DNA of 64,000 nt from Phycisphaerales bacterium (GTDB taxonomy: Bacteria > Planctomycetota > Phycisphaerae > UBA1845): assembly GCA_020639095.1 (NCBI GenBank), contig JACKHH010000019.1, positions 6,274 through 70,273 on the forward strand. Reading direction: 5' to 3'. Shown in pieces: positions 34,683 to 45,300 of the stretch (the stretch's first letter is position 1; each line of letters begins with the position of its first letter). The notes below the pieces were generated by a model. It made no database searches. It was not told the DNA's origin and saw only the letters and a list, made by a program, of their open reading frames with translations. The position numbers were made by a program, and so were the translations under genes.

Positions 34683-37600
34683 TTACAGCGGGCCGGTGAA
34701 CAGTTGCTGTAGTCGGTTGAAGTCGCGGAGGTCGATGTCGCCGTCGTTGTCGAGGTCGTAGCAACGGCAGCCAGTCATCGCGATGGTGTCGGGGCCGGTC
34801 AGGCAGGCTGGGAACCCGGCGAAGTCCGCGAGATCAACGTCGCCGTCCGCGTCCGCACAATCGCCCGCCCCATCGCAATCATCGGGAATTCCGTTGCCGT
34901 TGATGTCCTCTTCCGGAGGCACGCATTCGTCGGGGATGTCGTTGTCGTTGCAATCGTCCGAGATGCCGAACGCGATATCGATGAAGTCGGGGAACCCGTT
35001 GTGGTTGCAGTCCGGGTCGCAGACGTCGATCACGCCGTTGTGATTGAGGTCGGTGAACTGCCCCGACGCAAGATCGCAGTCGTCGGGCACGCCATTGCCG
35101 TTGCAATCGTCCTCGCACTCATCGGGAATCATGTTCGCGTTGCAGTCGAGCACGGTTTGATTGTCGATCTCGCACTGGTCGATGGCGCCGTTGCTGTTGC
35201 AGTCGATCGCGCTGCCCGCGACGATCTCACAGACGTCGGGAACGCCGGTTTCGTTGCAATCGGGGCTGCACTCGTCCGGGATGCCATCAAGATTGCAGTC
35301 GCCGCTGGTGCCCGCGTTGATGTCGCACACGTCGGGCCGGTTGTTGCTGTTGCAATCCACGAAAATGTCGCACTCGTCCGGGATTCCGTTGGAATCACAG
35401 TCGACATCGCATTCGTCGGGCACGTTGTTCGCGTTGCAGTCGTTTTCGCTCAGTTCGCACACGTCGGGAATACCGCTGTTGTTGCAATCGGCGAAGGTTT
35501 CGCACGCGTCCGGCGTGCCGTTGGCGTTGCAATCGACGTCGCACTCGTCGGGAATGCCGTTGCCATTGCAGTCGTTGCCCGCGAGTTCGCACTCGTCCGG
35601 AATGCTGTTCGTATTGCAGTCGGCGAATGACTCGCAGGCGTCGGGCGTGCCATTTGTGTTGCAGTCGACGTCGCATTCGTCCGGGACGCCGTTCGCGTCA
35701 CAGTCGTTGCCGGCAAGTTCGCATTCATCGGGGATGCCACTGTTGTTGCAGTCGGTGAACGACTCGCAGGCATCGGGCGTGCCGTTCGTGTTGCAATCCG
35801 CGTCGCATTCGTCGGGGATGTTGTTGGCGTTGCAGTCGTTATCAACCAGTTCGCACTCGTCGGGAATGCCCGAGCTGTTGCAGTCCGTGAAGATTTCGCA
35901 AGTGTCCGGCGTGCCATTGGCGTTGCAGTCGACATCGCACTCATCCGGAATGCTGTTGGCATTGCAATCGTTGGCAGTCAGCTCGCATTCGTCCGGGACC
36001 GCGTTCGTGTTGCAGTCGGTGAACGTTTCGCACGCGTCGGGCGTCCCGTTCGTGTTGCAATCGACGTCGCACTCGTCGGGCACACCGTTGGTGTCGCAAT
36101 CATTACCCGAAAGTTCGCAGACATCGGGGATTTCGTTGCCGTTGCAGTCGGCGAACGTCTCGCACGCGTCGGGCGTACCCGAGTTGTCGCAATCTACATC
36201 GCACTCATCTGGAATGCCGTTCGCGTCACAATCGTTGTCCGTGAGTTCACACTCATCGGGAACGCCATTCGTATTGCAATCTGCAAACGTTTCGCATGCG
36301 TCCGGCGTGCCGTTGGTATTGCAGTCTGGATCGCACTCGTCAGGAATGCTGTTGGTGTCGCAATCATTGTCCGCGAGTTCGCACACGTCAGGAATGCCCG
36401 AATTGTTGCAGTCGTCGAACGCTTCACAATCATCCGGCGTACCGTTCTCGTCGCAATCAACGTCGCATTCGTCCGGGACACCGTTCGCATTGCAGTCGTT
36501 GGCGGCCAGTTCGCACTCGTCCGGGACACCACTGTTGTTGCAGTCGCTGAAGACTTCGCACACGTCGGGCGTGCCGTTGGTGTTGCAATCCGCGAGCGCT
36601 TCGCAGTCATCGGGGACTCCGCTTGTGTTGCAGTCGGCATCGCACTCATCGGGGACGCCGTTCGCATTGCAGTCATTGTCAGTCAGTTCGCACTCATCCG
36701 GCACACCGCTGCTGTTGCAATCGGCGAACGATTCGCATGCGTCGGGGATGCCGTTGGTATTGCAGTCCGAATCGCACTCGTCCGGAATCCCGTTACTGTT
36801 GCAATCGTTGCCCGCAAGTTCGCACGCGTCGGGAATGCCGCTGCTGTTGCAGTCGAGGAAGGCTTCGCAATCATCGGGTGTACCGTTCGCGTCGCAATCG
36901 ATATCGCAATCATCAGGGACGCCGTTGGAATTGCAGTCATTGCCGATCAGTTCGCAATCGTCCGGAATGCCCGAGCCGTTGCAATCCGGGTCGCACTCGT
37001 CGGGCACACCGTTGGCATTGCAGTCGTTGCCGGCAAGTTCGCAGGCATCAGGCACACCGCTGCTGTTGCAGTCGGTGAATGCTTCGCATGCATCGGGCGT
37101 GCCCGAGTTGTCGCAATCGGCATCGCACTCGTCCGGAATGCCGTTGTTATCGCAGTCGTCGCCCGCGAGTTCGCACGCGTCGTAGATGCCGTTACTGTTG
37201 CAGTCGGCATAGTTCAGTTCGCAATTGTCCGGCGTGCCGTTGCTGTCGCAATCGACGTCGCAATCGTCGGGGATTCCATTCGCGTTGCAATCGTTATCCG
37301 CGAGTTCACAGGCGTCGGGCACGCCGTTGGCGTTGCAGTCCGTGAACGTCTCGCAATCGTCGGGAATTCCGTTGGTATCGCAGTCGGTGTCGCACGCGTC
37401 GGGAATGCCATTCGTGTTGCAGTCGTTCGCCACATCGGCTTGGATGCGCACGTCGTCGACCTGCCAGCCGACCGTGTCGTTGTGATTCGGGTCGATCGAG
37501 TCGAAATGCCATGCGATGGTCACGGTTTGCCCGGCATACGCGGTGAGATCGACGCTGCGTTCCACCCAGCGATCGAGCAGGCTGGAAACGCCGACGTCAT

Positions 37601-39134
37601 CGACCAGCGTGCCGTTGACCGTGACCCAGGCGCGGTCGAACCCGAACGGCGGGAACGATTGGGCGCCGCGTTCACCGTCGTAGCGTGAACAATACCGCAG
37701 TTGGGCGTCGACGGCCGACGCGGGAATGGCGACGGTACTTGCGGTGAGCACGCCCTGCACGCGGGCGAGCAGATCGAAGTCGCAGGTCGCGTCGATCCCG
37801 AAATACGCCCATTGCACCGGGTCGCACGCGTCGGGTGCGGCGCACGCATCGGTCACGTGCCAGAGGCCGCTCGCGGACCAACCAGCCGGTAGCCCGCTTT
37901 CAAAATCCGCTGCGAGCAGGTCGCTGCGAATGACCAGGTCGCACTCGTCCGGCATTCCATTGTTGTCGCAATCCGATGCCGTTCCGCCTGCGATTTCGCA
38001 CGCGTCGCCGATCAGGTTGTCATTGCAGTCGGTGAAAGGCTCACAGTCGTCGGGGATTCCGCTGTTGTCGCAATCCGGATCGCAATCGTCCGGGATGCCG
38101 TTGTTGTTGCAATCGTTGCCCGCGAGCTCGCATTCATCAGGCACACCGCTGCTGTTGCAATCGGCAAACGTTTCGCACGCATCCGGCGTACCGTTCGAGT
38201 TGCAGTCGATCTCGCAGACGTCGGGGGTGCCGTTCGTGTCGCAGTCCGCCAGTGCGAACTGGCAGATGTCCATGATGCCATCGCTGTTGCAGTCGTTGAC
38301 CGAGCCGATCGTCGTGATGCAATCGAGCGCGCCGACGTAAAGCACCTGCGGGGCGAACGCGCTCTGCGGAAAGGCGTTGGAGGTCGCCAACGATCCGGGA
38401 TTGGGCAATGCCACACTCGTTGCCCCGTTGTCATCGGGCAACACAACGCCTTCGCCGGTCGCGGCTCCGCTGTTTGCGACGCGATCCGTGGGCAGAAGAT
38501 TGACGATGTCGACTGCGTCCGCCCCGCCGCCATCAGCAATGCCCAATGCGCGCAGGTCGAACGTGTATGCGAAAGCGCCCGCACCACTGCCGCTCGGGAA
38601 TTCGGCAAAGCTTATCGGCGCGCGATAGACCCACGGCGTCCAGCCATTCGTGGCGGCATCGCGCACGCGAACCATGAGCCCGTCCGGCGCCCCCGCCAAC
38701 CCGACTTCGTAGACTACCAAATCGGCGCCTTCGAGATCGAGCAGCGGCCCGTTGGAGTCGAAAACCACTTCGACGCCCTGCCGTGACAGGCCATTGGTGT
38801 CGCCGAATTGCACCGCGTGAAACGCATTCGTGCCGGCACCGCAAAGCGTCGCAAGACACGCGGTACCATCGAACCCCGCGGAAACCGGATCGATCACGGG
38901 AAAGATAAACGGGCCGCTAACAACGGATGCGCCCGGATCGACCGTCGCGCCACCGAGAACGATCGGCGTCGCGCCGGTGTTCAGCACGCTGCCCGAGCCC
39001 GGCTCCGCGTCGGTTTCAAAGGTGAGATCCGCAAACGCGTAGAGTGCCGCGGCTGACGGTTTGGTAAACGCAAGAAGCAGTGCGCATACACAGGCCGCGA
39101 TGAAAGCTGAATGTGTCCCGGTTTTTCGCCGCAT
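34683..39134 (-). CDS. Giant secreted protein with about 60 D-C-N-x-N-G repeats and dockerin-like end
   Basis: A 1483-residue exported protein. The signal peptide ends around SAAA. Residues about 25-275 form a beta-rich domain. Eight D-C-N-x-N-G-x-P-D-x-C repeats follow, then a MAM-like or choice-of-anchor-J jelly-roll of about 165 residues (DFESGLPAGWSASGLWHV ... VGWQVDDVRI). More than 50 further repeats occupy bases 34867-37428. The C-terminus has the dockerin-like pair (ADGDVDLADFAGFPACLTGP and DNDGDIDLRDFNRLQQLFTG). Each repeat has a thrombospondin-type-3-like Asp/Asn calcium loop and two cysteines, so the protein is probably a stiff calcium- and disulfide-bound rod. Start 39134 has AGGA upstream and leads directly into the signal peptide. 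Confidence 0.86.
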   Translation of the reverse strand: MRRKTGTHSAFIAACVCALLLAFTKPSAAALYAFADLTFETDAEPGSGSVLNTGATPIVLGGATVDPGASVVSGPFIFPVIDPVSAGFDGTACLATLCGAGTNAFHAVQFGDTNGLSRQGVEVVFDSNGPLLDLEGADLVVYEVGLAGAPDGLMVRVRDAATNGWTPWVYRAPISFAEFPSGSGAGAFAYTFDLRALGIADGGGADAVDIVNLLPTDRVANSGAATGEGVVLPDDNGATSVALPNPGSLATSNAFPQSAFAPQVLYVGALDCITTIGSVNDCNSDGIMDICQFALADCDTNGTPDVCEIDCNSNGTPDACETFADCNSSGVPDECELAGNDCNNNGIPDDCDPDCDNSGIPDDCEPFTDCNDNLIGDACEIAGGTASDCDNNGMPDECDLVIRSDLLAADFESGLPAGWSASGLWHVTDACAAPDACDPVQWAYFGIDATCDFDLLARVQGVLTASTVAIPASAVDAQLRYCSRYDGERGAQSFPPFGFDRAWVTVNGTLVDDVGVSSLLDRWVERSVDLTAYAGQTVTIAWHFDSIDPNHNDTVGWQVDDVRIQADVANDCNTNGIPDACDTDCDTNGIPDDCETFTDCNANGVPDACELADNDCNANGIPDDCDVDCDSNGTPDNCELNYADCNSNGIYDACELAGDDCDNNGIPDECDADCDNSGTPDACEAFTDCNSSGVPDACELAGNDCNANGVPDECDPDCNGSGIPDDCELIGNDCNSNGVPDDCDIDCDANGTPDDCEAFLDCNSSGIPDACELAGNDCNSNGIPDECDSDCNTNGIPDACESFADCNSSGVPDECELTDNDCNANGVPDECDADCNTSGVPDDCEALADCNTNGTPDVCEVFSDCNNSGVPDECELAANDCNANGVPDECDVDCDENGTPDDCEAFDDCNNSGIPDVCELADNDCDTNSIPDECDPDCNTNGTPDACETFADCNTNGVPDECELTDNDCDANGIPDECDVDCDNSGTPDACETFADCNGNEIPDVCELSGNDCDTNGVPDECDVDCNTNGTPDACETFTDCNTNAVPDECELTANDCNANSIPDECDVDCNANGTPDTCEIFTDCNSSGIPDECELVDNDCNANNIPDECDADCNTNGTPDACESFTDCNNSGIPDECELAGNDCDANGVPDECDVDCNTNGTPDACESFADCNTNSIPDECELAGNDCNGNGIPDECDVDCNANGTPDACETFADCNNSGIPDVCELSENDCNANNVPDECDVDCDSNGIPDECDIFVDCNSNNRPDVCDINAGTSGDCNLDGIPDECSPDCNETGVPDVCEIVAGSAIDCNSNGAIDQCEIDNQTVLDCNANMIPDECEDDCNGNGVPDDCDLASGQFTDLNHNGVIDVCDPDCNHNGFPDFIDIAFGISDDCNDNDIPDECVPPEEDINGNGIPDDCDGAGDCADADGDVDLADFAGFPACLTGPDTIAMTGCRCYDLDNDGDIDLRDFNRLQQLFTGPL
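34867..37428 (-). repeat. Major D-C-N-x-N-G array, 44-residue super-repeat
   Basis: More than 50 units in frame. They cycle through three spacer types of 13, 15 and 16 residues (ending PDECDV, PDACETFA and PDECELADN), giving a higher-order period of 44 residues or 132 bases. A smaller array of eight units lies at 37938-38300 beyond the jelly-roll domain. Confidence 0.88.
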
Positions 39135-39209
39135 TGTCAATCCTGCCCTGCCGGTCGCGATCGGGATGTGCGCACGGAGGGCAGGAACAGCCACCGGCAG
39201 CACAGCGCA

Positions 39210-41402
39210 TCACGGTTCGGCTATCAATTCGACCATGCGTGTCCAGTCCGCCAGGTCCACGTCCCCATCGTCGTCGAGGTCGGCGAGCCCGCAGCACGGG
39301 TCGGAATACGCGTTGGACGAGCACGAGGCTGCATCGCAGAGCGGACCGGTCATGCAACTGACCAGGAACGCATGGTCGCTCTGGTCCACGTCGCCATCGC
39401 CATCGGTATCGCCGCCGTCGCATTCGTCGGGGACGTTGTTGTTGTTGCAGTCTTCGCTGATGAACTGCAAGTCGATGAAGTCGGGCACGCCGTTGGGTTG
39501 GCAGTCCGGCTCGCATTCGTCGGGGATGTCGTTGTTGTTGAAGTCGAAGCTGCCGCCCGAGTTCAGGTCGCAATCATCCGGGATGCCGTTGGTGTTGCAG
39601 TCCTCCTCGCACTCGTCGGGAATGTCGTTGAGGTTGCAATCGGCGAAGGATTCGCAATCGTCCGGCGTGCCGTTCGTGTTGCAATCGGCTTCGCATTCGT
39701 CCGGAATGGTGTTCGCGTTGCAGTCGTTGCCCGCGAGTTCGCACTCATCCGGGATGCTGTTCGAGTTGCAATCGTCGAAGGTTTCGCACTCATCGGGCGT
39801 GCCGTTGTTGTTGCAGTCGAGTTCGCAATCGTCCGGAATATCGTTGGCGTTGCAATCATTGCCCACCAACTCGCACTCGTCCGGGATGCCGTCGGTGTTG
39901 CAGTCGTCAAACGGCGCGCAGTCGTCCGGCAGGAAGTCCATGTTGCAGTCCGGATCGCACTCGTCCGGGACGCCGTTGAAGTTGCAGTCGTTGTCGAAGA
40001 GTTCACACTCGTCGGGAATCTGCGTGCCATTGCAATCGTCGAAGGCTTCGCAGTCGTCCGGGATATTGTTGTTGTTGCAATCCGCTTCGCACTCGTCGGG
40101 GATCTGGTTGGTGTTGCAATCGTTGCCCGCGAGCTCGCACTCATCGAGGATTTGGTTGTTGTTGCAGTCGTGGCCGGGCAGTTCCGTTTCGTCCGGAATA
40201 CTGTTGCTGTTGCAGTCGTCAAACGTTTCGCACCCGCCCCACTGCGCGACGCGAACCGCCGATGACCCGCCCGCCTGCGTAAACAAGCCGCCGACAAACA
40301 ACGCGGAGCCCACGCCGGTCGTCGCGGTCGAAGCGTTCAGCGCCAGAACTTCGTTGTTCGTTCCCGAACCTACGGCGGACCAGGCGCTGCCGTTCCATTT
40401 CGCAATGCGGTTTACGGAAACACCGCCTGCGTTCGTGAATGGACCGGCAGCGTACAACGCGGAACCATTGCCATCGTTGAAGACCGCCAGCGCCTGCACG
40501 TCATCGTTCATGCCGCCGTTCAGCGCCGACCACGTCGATCCGTTCCACTTGGCGATGTAGTTAACCGTGTTCCCGCCCGCCAGCAGGAAACCACCACCGG
40601 CATAGACGGCTTCCCCGGTACCGTCGTCGAAGACCGCAAGCGCCTGCACGTTGGCACTGACACCACCGCCCAATGCGGTCCACGTCGTACCGTTCCAACG
40701 CGCGACGTTACTCGCCGAAACGTTCGCGGCGGCTGAGAAGCTTCCGCCGACGAACACGCCCGGTCCAACCGCAGAGCTATTGGCCGTTGAGGCCAGCGCC
40801 GTGACCGGTCCATTGACGCCATTAAATCCCGCCTGCGGCAAGTTCGCCCAAGTGGTTCCGTCCCAGCTTGCGATGTGCTGCGCGAGGCCGCCACCGGCCA
40901 TGGTGAACTGACCACCGACGTAGAGCTTGCCGCCGAACTTCGTGAGCGCACTAACGGTGATGTTCGTCCCCACACCGAGTTGATTCCAGATGGTACCATT
41001 CCACGACGCGATGAAGTTGCGCGGCACACCACCTGCGGCAGAGAACGATCCGCCGGCATACAGACGGTCGCCGCTGCCGGGGTTGTAGGTCATCAGGGCG
41101 GCGATGGTTTCGTTGGTGCCGGTGCTGAGCGGCGCCCAGCCGGTACCGTTCCACTTTGCAATGTTGCTGACGGTGACGCCACCAGCATTGCTGAACTTAC
41201 CGGCTGCGAAGAGTGCCGGGCCGCTGCCATCGTCGTACACGGTGAGCGCGCGGACGATCGGCGCTTCACCGCCGGTGATGCCCGGCTGGCCTGCCGCCAC
41301 GTTCCAAGCTGGCGTACAGGTACCGCGTTCGATCGCCTCGGTGGGCAATCCCACGGCGATGGCCGCGAGTACGAACATGGTCGCGGTTATTCGTCGGCGC
41401 AT
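39210..41402 (-). CDS. Secreted propeller-like protein with D-C-N repeats and dockerin-like end
   Basis: A 730-residue exported protein. Signal peptide MRRRITATMFVLAAIAVGL to TEA. Residues about 40-395 hold about seven repeats of roughly 45-50 residues with the pattern IAKWNGxxWxALGxG, ALAVFDDG, LYAGGxFTxAGG, which should fold as a beta-propeller. About 16 D-C-N-x-N-x-I-P-D-E-C repeats follow (bases 39415-40222), then the dockerin-like pair (DTDGDGDVDQSDHAFLVSC and DLDDDGDVDLADWTRM). ATG 41402 has GGAGGGAAG upstream; the frame opens earlier without similarity. It lies just upstream of the other repeat protein on the same strand and may be co-regulated with it. Confidence 0.85.
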   Translation of the reverse strand: MRRRITATMFVLAAIAVGLPTEAIERGTCTPAWNVAAGQPGITGGEAPIVRALTVYDDGSGPALFAAGKFSNAGGVTVSNIAKWNGTGWAPLSTGTNETIAALMTYNPGSGDRLYAGGSFSAAGGVPRNFIASWNGTIWNQLGVGTNITVSALTKFGGKLYVGGQFTMAGGGLAQHIASWDGTTWANLPQAGFNGVNGPVTALASTANSSAVGPGVFVGGSFSAAANVSASNVARWNGTTWTALGGGVSANVQALAVFDDGTGEAVYAGGGFLLAGGNTVNYIAKWNGSTWSALNGGMNDDVQALAVFNDGNGSALYAAGPFTNAGGVSVNRIAKWNGSAWSAVGSGTNNEVLALNASTATTGVGSALFVGGLFTQAGGSSAVRVAQWGGCETFDDCNSNSIPDETELPGHDCNNNQILDECELAGNDCNTNQIPDECEADCNNNNIPDDCEAFDDCNGTQIPDECELFDNDCNFNGVPDECDPDCNMDFLPDDCAPFDDCNTDGIPDECELVGNDCNANDIPDDCELDCNNNGTPDECETFDDCNSNSIPDECELAGNDCNANTIPDECEADCNTNGTPDDCESFADCNLNDIPDECEEDCNTNGIPDDCDLNSGGSFDFNNNDIPDECEPDCQPNGVPDFIDLQFISEDCNNNNVPDECDGGDTDGDGDVDQSDHAFLVSCMTGPLCDAASCSSNAYSDPCCGLADLDDDGDVDLADWTRMVELIAEP

Positions 41403-42396
41403 GCTTGCTTCCCTCCCCATACTCCCCGTGTCCAGCAACACATCCGTCTCGTCGCCTTGCCCGGCGCACAACCGGACGATTGGCCCAAGATCACCCTGCG
41501 AACGGCGCTCACGTCATCAAGCGTGCGACCACTATTGCGGCACGTGGACGTAAATACAGAGAATCCCCTGGCAAACGGTACGGCAGGACCCCTCCTGGTT
41601 GCTGCCCACAATCCCCAAAATAGATGTGGACCCCCCTGGACCCCGCGACTGCTGTTGCGGCGAACCGCGGGCCGTGTACCGAATCCACATGGTACACTTT
41701 GGTGCGATTGTAACCGAATGTGACGTGTGAATTCAAGGATTCCTCCGGGCTTAGAAAGTGCAATTCGCCCGGTAATAACCTTAGAAAAGCGCTTTCGGGG
41801 CACGTCCTTCTTCGCCCGCCGAATGCTCGATAAGTACAACCAGGATATGTCTGGTGATTCCTGTGATTCGTGCGGTGGCCCAATCGTGATTGCCGGTTGG
41901 TTCGGTGCATGCGAAACGCGGCAAAGCCCGCCCTGACCGGATGTGTCCGCACTGCCCCGCCATCCGCTTCGGAACAGCCTCTCTGCCAAATGTCTGTCAG
42001 TGATTCAGGTCTCAAGAACGCCCCGTTTTGGCACGCTGGGAGTGTTTTTGAGGGGAGCGACACAACATCACGGCAAGTGTCTTGAGGTTGGCAGGAGCAT
42101 TCGCTTACGATGGTGGGCAGAGGGTCGTTGTCAGGAGCATAGGCCGGGGCCAATTCGACGGTAGCCCAACCCGTTTGGCGTTTCGCGCGTTAGCGCATTT
42201 CGGGCACTCATGTCAGAAATGTAGCCGTACGCGCCTATGTCCACCTGCGGACCGGGGCTACAGCGCCGAGGAGAGCGCTGTCACCTGTCGTGCATCTCGG
42301 TCGTTGCGTCCGGAGGGTCGAAGCGTGCAAGACGCATCTCTAGCCATCCTGCATCCACTCCGCCCTCGCGAATTGCCCATCACAGAGGAGTCGCCC
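41403..42396. other. 1-kb divergent intergenic region before the RHS gene
   Basis: Between the divergent propeller gene and the RHS gene. The frames present have no ribosome site or family resemblance; the RHS frame is open from 42082 but its signal peptide begins at 42397. I see no clear promoter boxes. Confidence 0.5.
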
Positions 42397-45300
42397 ATGT
42401 TCGTTCGTCCACTTCGTCGCGTCGCGTTCTTGTTCGCGTGCGCATTCCTGTTCATCAACGCCCAAACAGCCCGTGCCGGTGCCCTTTGCGGGTCACCTGG
42501 CGATGGTGACGGCGATTGTCGCGTCAGCCTGTTCGATCATGCCGACTTCGCGGGCTGCCTTACCGGCCCCGCGGTGCTCGCGGCTGACGAATGCTCCTGC
42601 TACGACATGGACGCGGACGGCGACGTTGATCTCCGCGATGCGCAGCTCTTCCAGGGTGCGTTCACCGGCGATGCGTTGATTGCCGGGTGCGTCCTGCCCG
42701 TGCGTGAAGACGAACCGGGCACGTTGCGCCCTGAGAAGAGCGGCACGCCCGAAGTTGCGGACTGGGGGATTCCGTCGTCATCCACGAACGACTCGGTGTA
42801 TGGCTTCTCCGGTGAGTTTCACATCAGCGAGACCGACATGGTCATCCGCGGGCGCGGCTTCGACTTCGAATGGACGCGGTGCTACCGCTCGAAGATCGGC
42901 CCGAACACGACGATGGGCAACGGTTGGGATTACAACTACAACATCTGGCTGGAGCCGAGCGGCGGGAACCTGATCCTGCACGACGGTACGGGCAGAAGCG
43001 ACGAGTACTGCATCAATGCCAATGGTCGCTGGATGAGTCCCGAATTCTTCCGCGAGATCAGCGTGGTACCCGGTGGCTATCAGATGGTCAGCCACGATCG
43101 CACGACGTATCTATTCAGCGGTTTCAATGGCCTGCCCGAGGACGGCAAGCTCATCGAGATCAGCGATCCCAACAACAACAGCATGTTGTTTGAGTACGAC
43201 CCGGTGCTCGGACGTTTGACCGCGATCCACGATACGCTTGCGTCCGCGATCAATGTTCGCGCAGTCAACATCGCGTATAACCAGGACGGGCGCATCTCGT
43301 CGATCACCGACTTCACCGGCAGGCAGGTGACGTACGCCTACTATCAGAATATCGACGTGGGTGGTGACGATGGCGACCTGCGTTCGGTGACCACACCGGC
43401 AGTCGTGGGCACGCCAAATGGCAACGACTTCCCGCAGGGCAAGACCACGGAGTATACCTATTCCGAAGGGTCGCCCGATCCGCGGTTGAATCACAACCTG
43501 CTGACGATCACCGACCCCAAGGGACAGACGTATCTCGAGAACGTGTACTCGCCGTCGCTCAGCCCACAGGATATCAATTACGATCGCTTGCTCACGCAGC
43601 GCTGCGGATCGCCCAACGAACTCTTCACTTTCTTCTACCAGGCACAACTGCCTTCACCGGCGAACAACTTCGCAACCACCATGTGCATTGTGAATGACCG
43701 CATGGGCAACGTCGAGGAGTGCTATTACGACTATCGCAATCGCTTGGCGATGTGTCGCCGCCTTACCGGCAGAGCCAACCCGGTTGCCCAAACCACCGAC
43801 GTACAGAATCGGCCGGTCAATCCGTTACGTGCCAGCGATCCGCCTTATTTTGAAACGCGCTACGAATACAACCAGGAATCGCTGCTGACCCGCGTGTTCG
43901 CACCCGAGGGCGACGAACTGCGCCTCTCGTACTATGGCGACGTATCGCCGACGATTCCCGCACGGCGCAAGTGCGAGCTGAACTCGGTGACACGCGTTCC
44001 GGGCCCGCGCGGTGGCAAGCCGGGCATCATCACGCAACTCTACGAATACGACGTGCTGCTCAACGGTGATACCGGACAGGTGACGCTCTACACCGACGGC
44101 AAAAACAACCGCACCAGATTCGAGTACGACGGCGCGGGCAATCGCGTCCGCACGACCGCAGCCATCCCCAGCATCGTTGACGACTACGCGTACAACGCCT
44201 TCGGCCAGATGACGCTGCACACGGAACCGGACAACGGTTCGGGCGTGCGCAAGCAGACCGAATGGGTGTTCTATCCGCAAGTGGCTGGTGCTTCGTACGG
44301 ATACCTTCAGCAGAAAGTCGTCGATCCCGCGGGGCTCGCGCTGACCACCGCGTATGACTATGACGCGGTCGGCAACGTTACCCGCATGACTGACGCGAAC
44401 GGCAACGCGTCGGACTACACGTACAACGCGCTCGACCAAGTCGTGCAGACGTTGTCCCCACAGGTCGCACCTCAGATCGGACCGCGTTACGAATCGCTCA
44501 CCTACTACGATGCCAACGACAACATCATCCAGGTCGATATCGAAAACCGCGACGCGCAGGGCAACCTCAGCCCAAACGCGTACTTCACCAAGCAATACGA
44601 GTACGACATCCTCAACTGCGTGACGCGCACGATCGAAGAGGTGGACGCAGCCAACAACGTCGTCACCGAGTATGATTTCGACGCCAACCGCAACCCCACG
44701 GTGACGCGCTTCGGCGAAGCCACCAACGGCAACCAGCCGACGAACACGCTCACACGGGTGTATGACGAACGCGACCTGCTCTTCCACATGACCCGGGCTG
44801 CCGGTGACCCGGCGGCGTCCACCACGCAGTACGACTACGACCAGAACGGCAACATCACGCTCGAACGTCAGGGTCTGCAAGGCGCTGCACCGCGTGACAC
44901 CACGTATGCCTACGACGGCTACAACCGCATCACCATCACTGGCGCGACGTTCGGCAACGAACTGCACCGCGCGTACGACGCGAACAACAACATCGAATCG
45001 GAAACGGTGCTGGGCGAACTTCTGGATGTTCCGGGCGATGCGGGCAACGTGCGACTTGCGGAGACAGTTTACCAGTATGACCCGATCAACCGTCTGACGA
45101 TTCGCGGCGCTCAGTTCTTCGACGCAGCGCAAGCGCCGTTGACCGATGGCGAATCGACGACGACGTTCGCCTACAGCGATTCGTCGCACATGCTCAGCGT
45201 CACCGACGACAACGGGCACGTGACGAGCTGCACCTACGACAGCGTGAACCGTCGCGACGTCTGCACCGACGGCAAGGGCAGCACCATTGAGTACGTTTAC

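Noticed and set aside
35161..37185. 674-residue open frame antisense to the D-C-N array
   Set aside because: A shadow of the repeat: runs of Ser, Gln, His and Leu in a fixed cycle, with no start signals.
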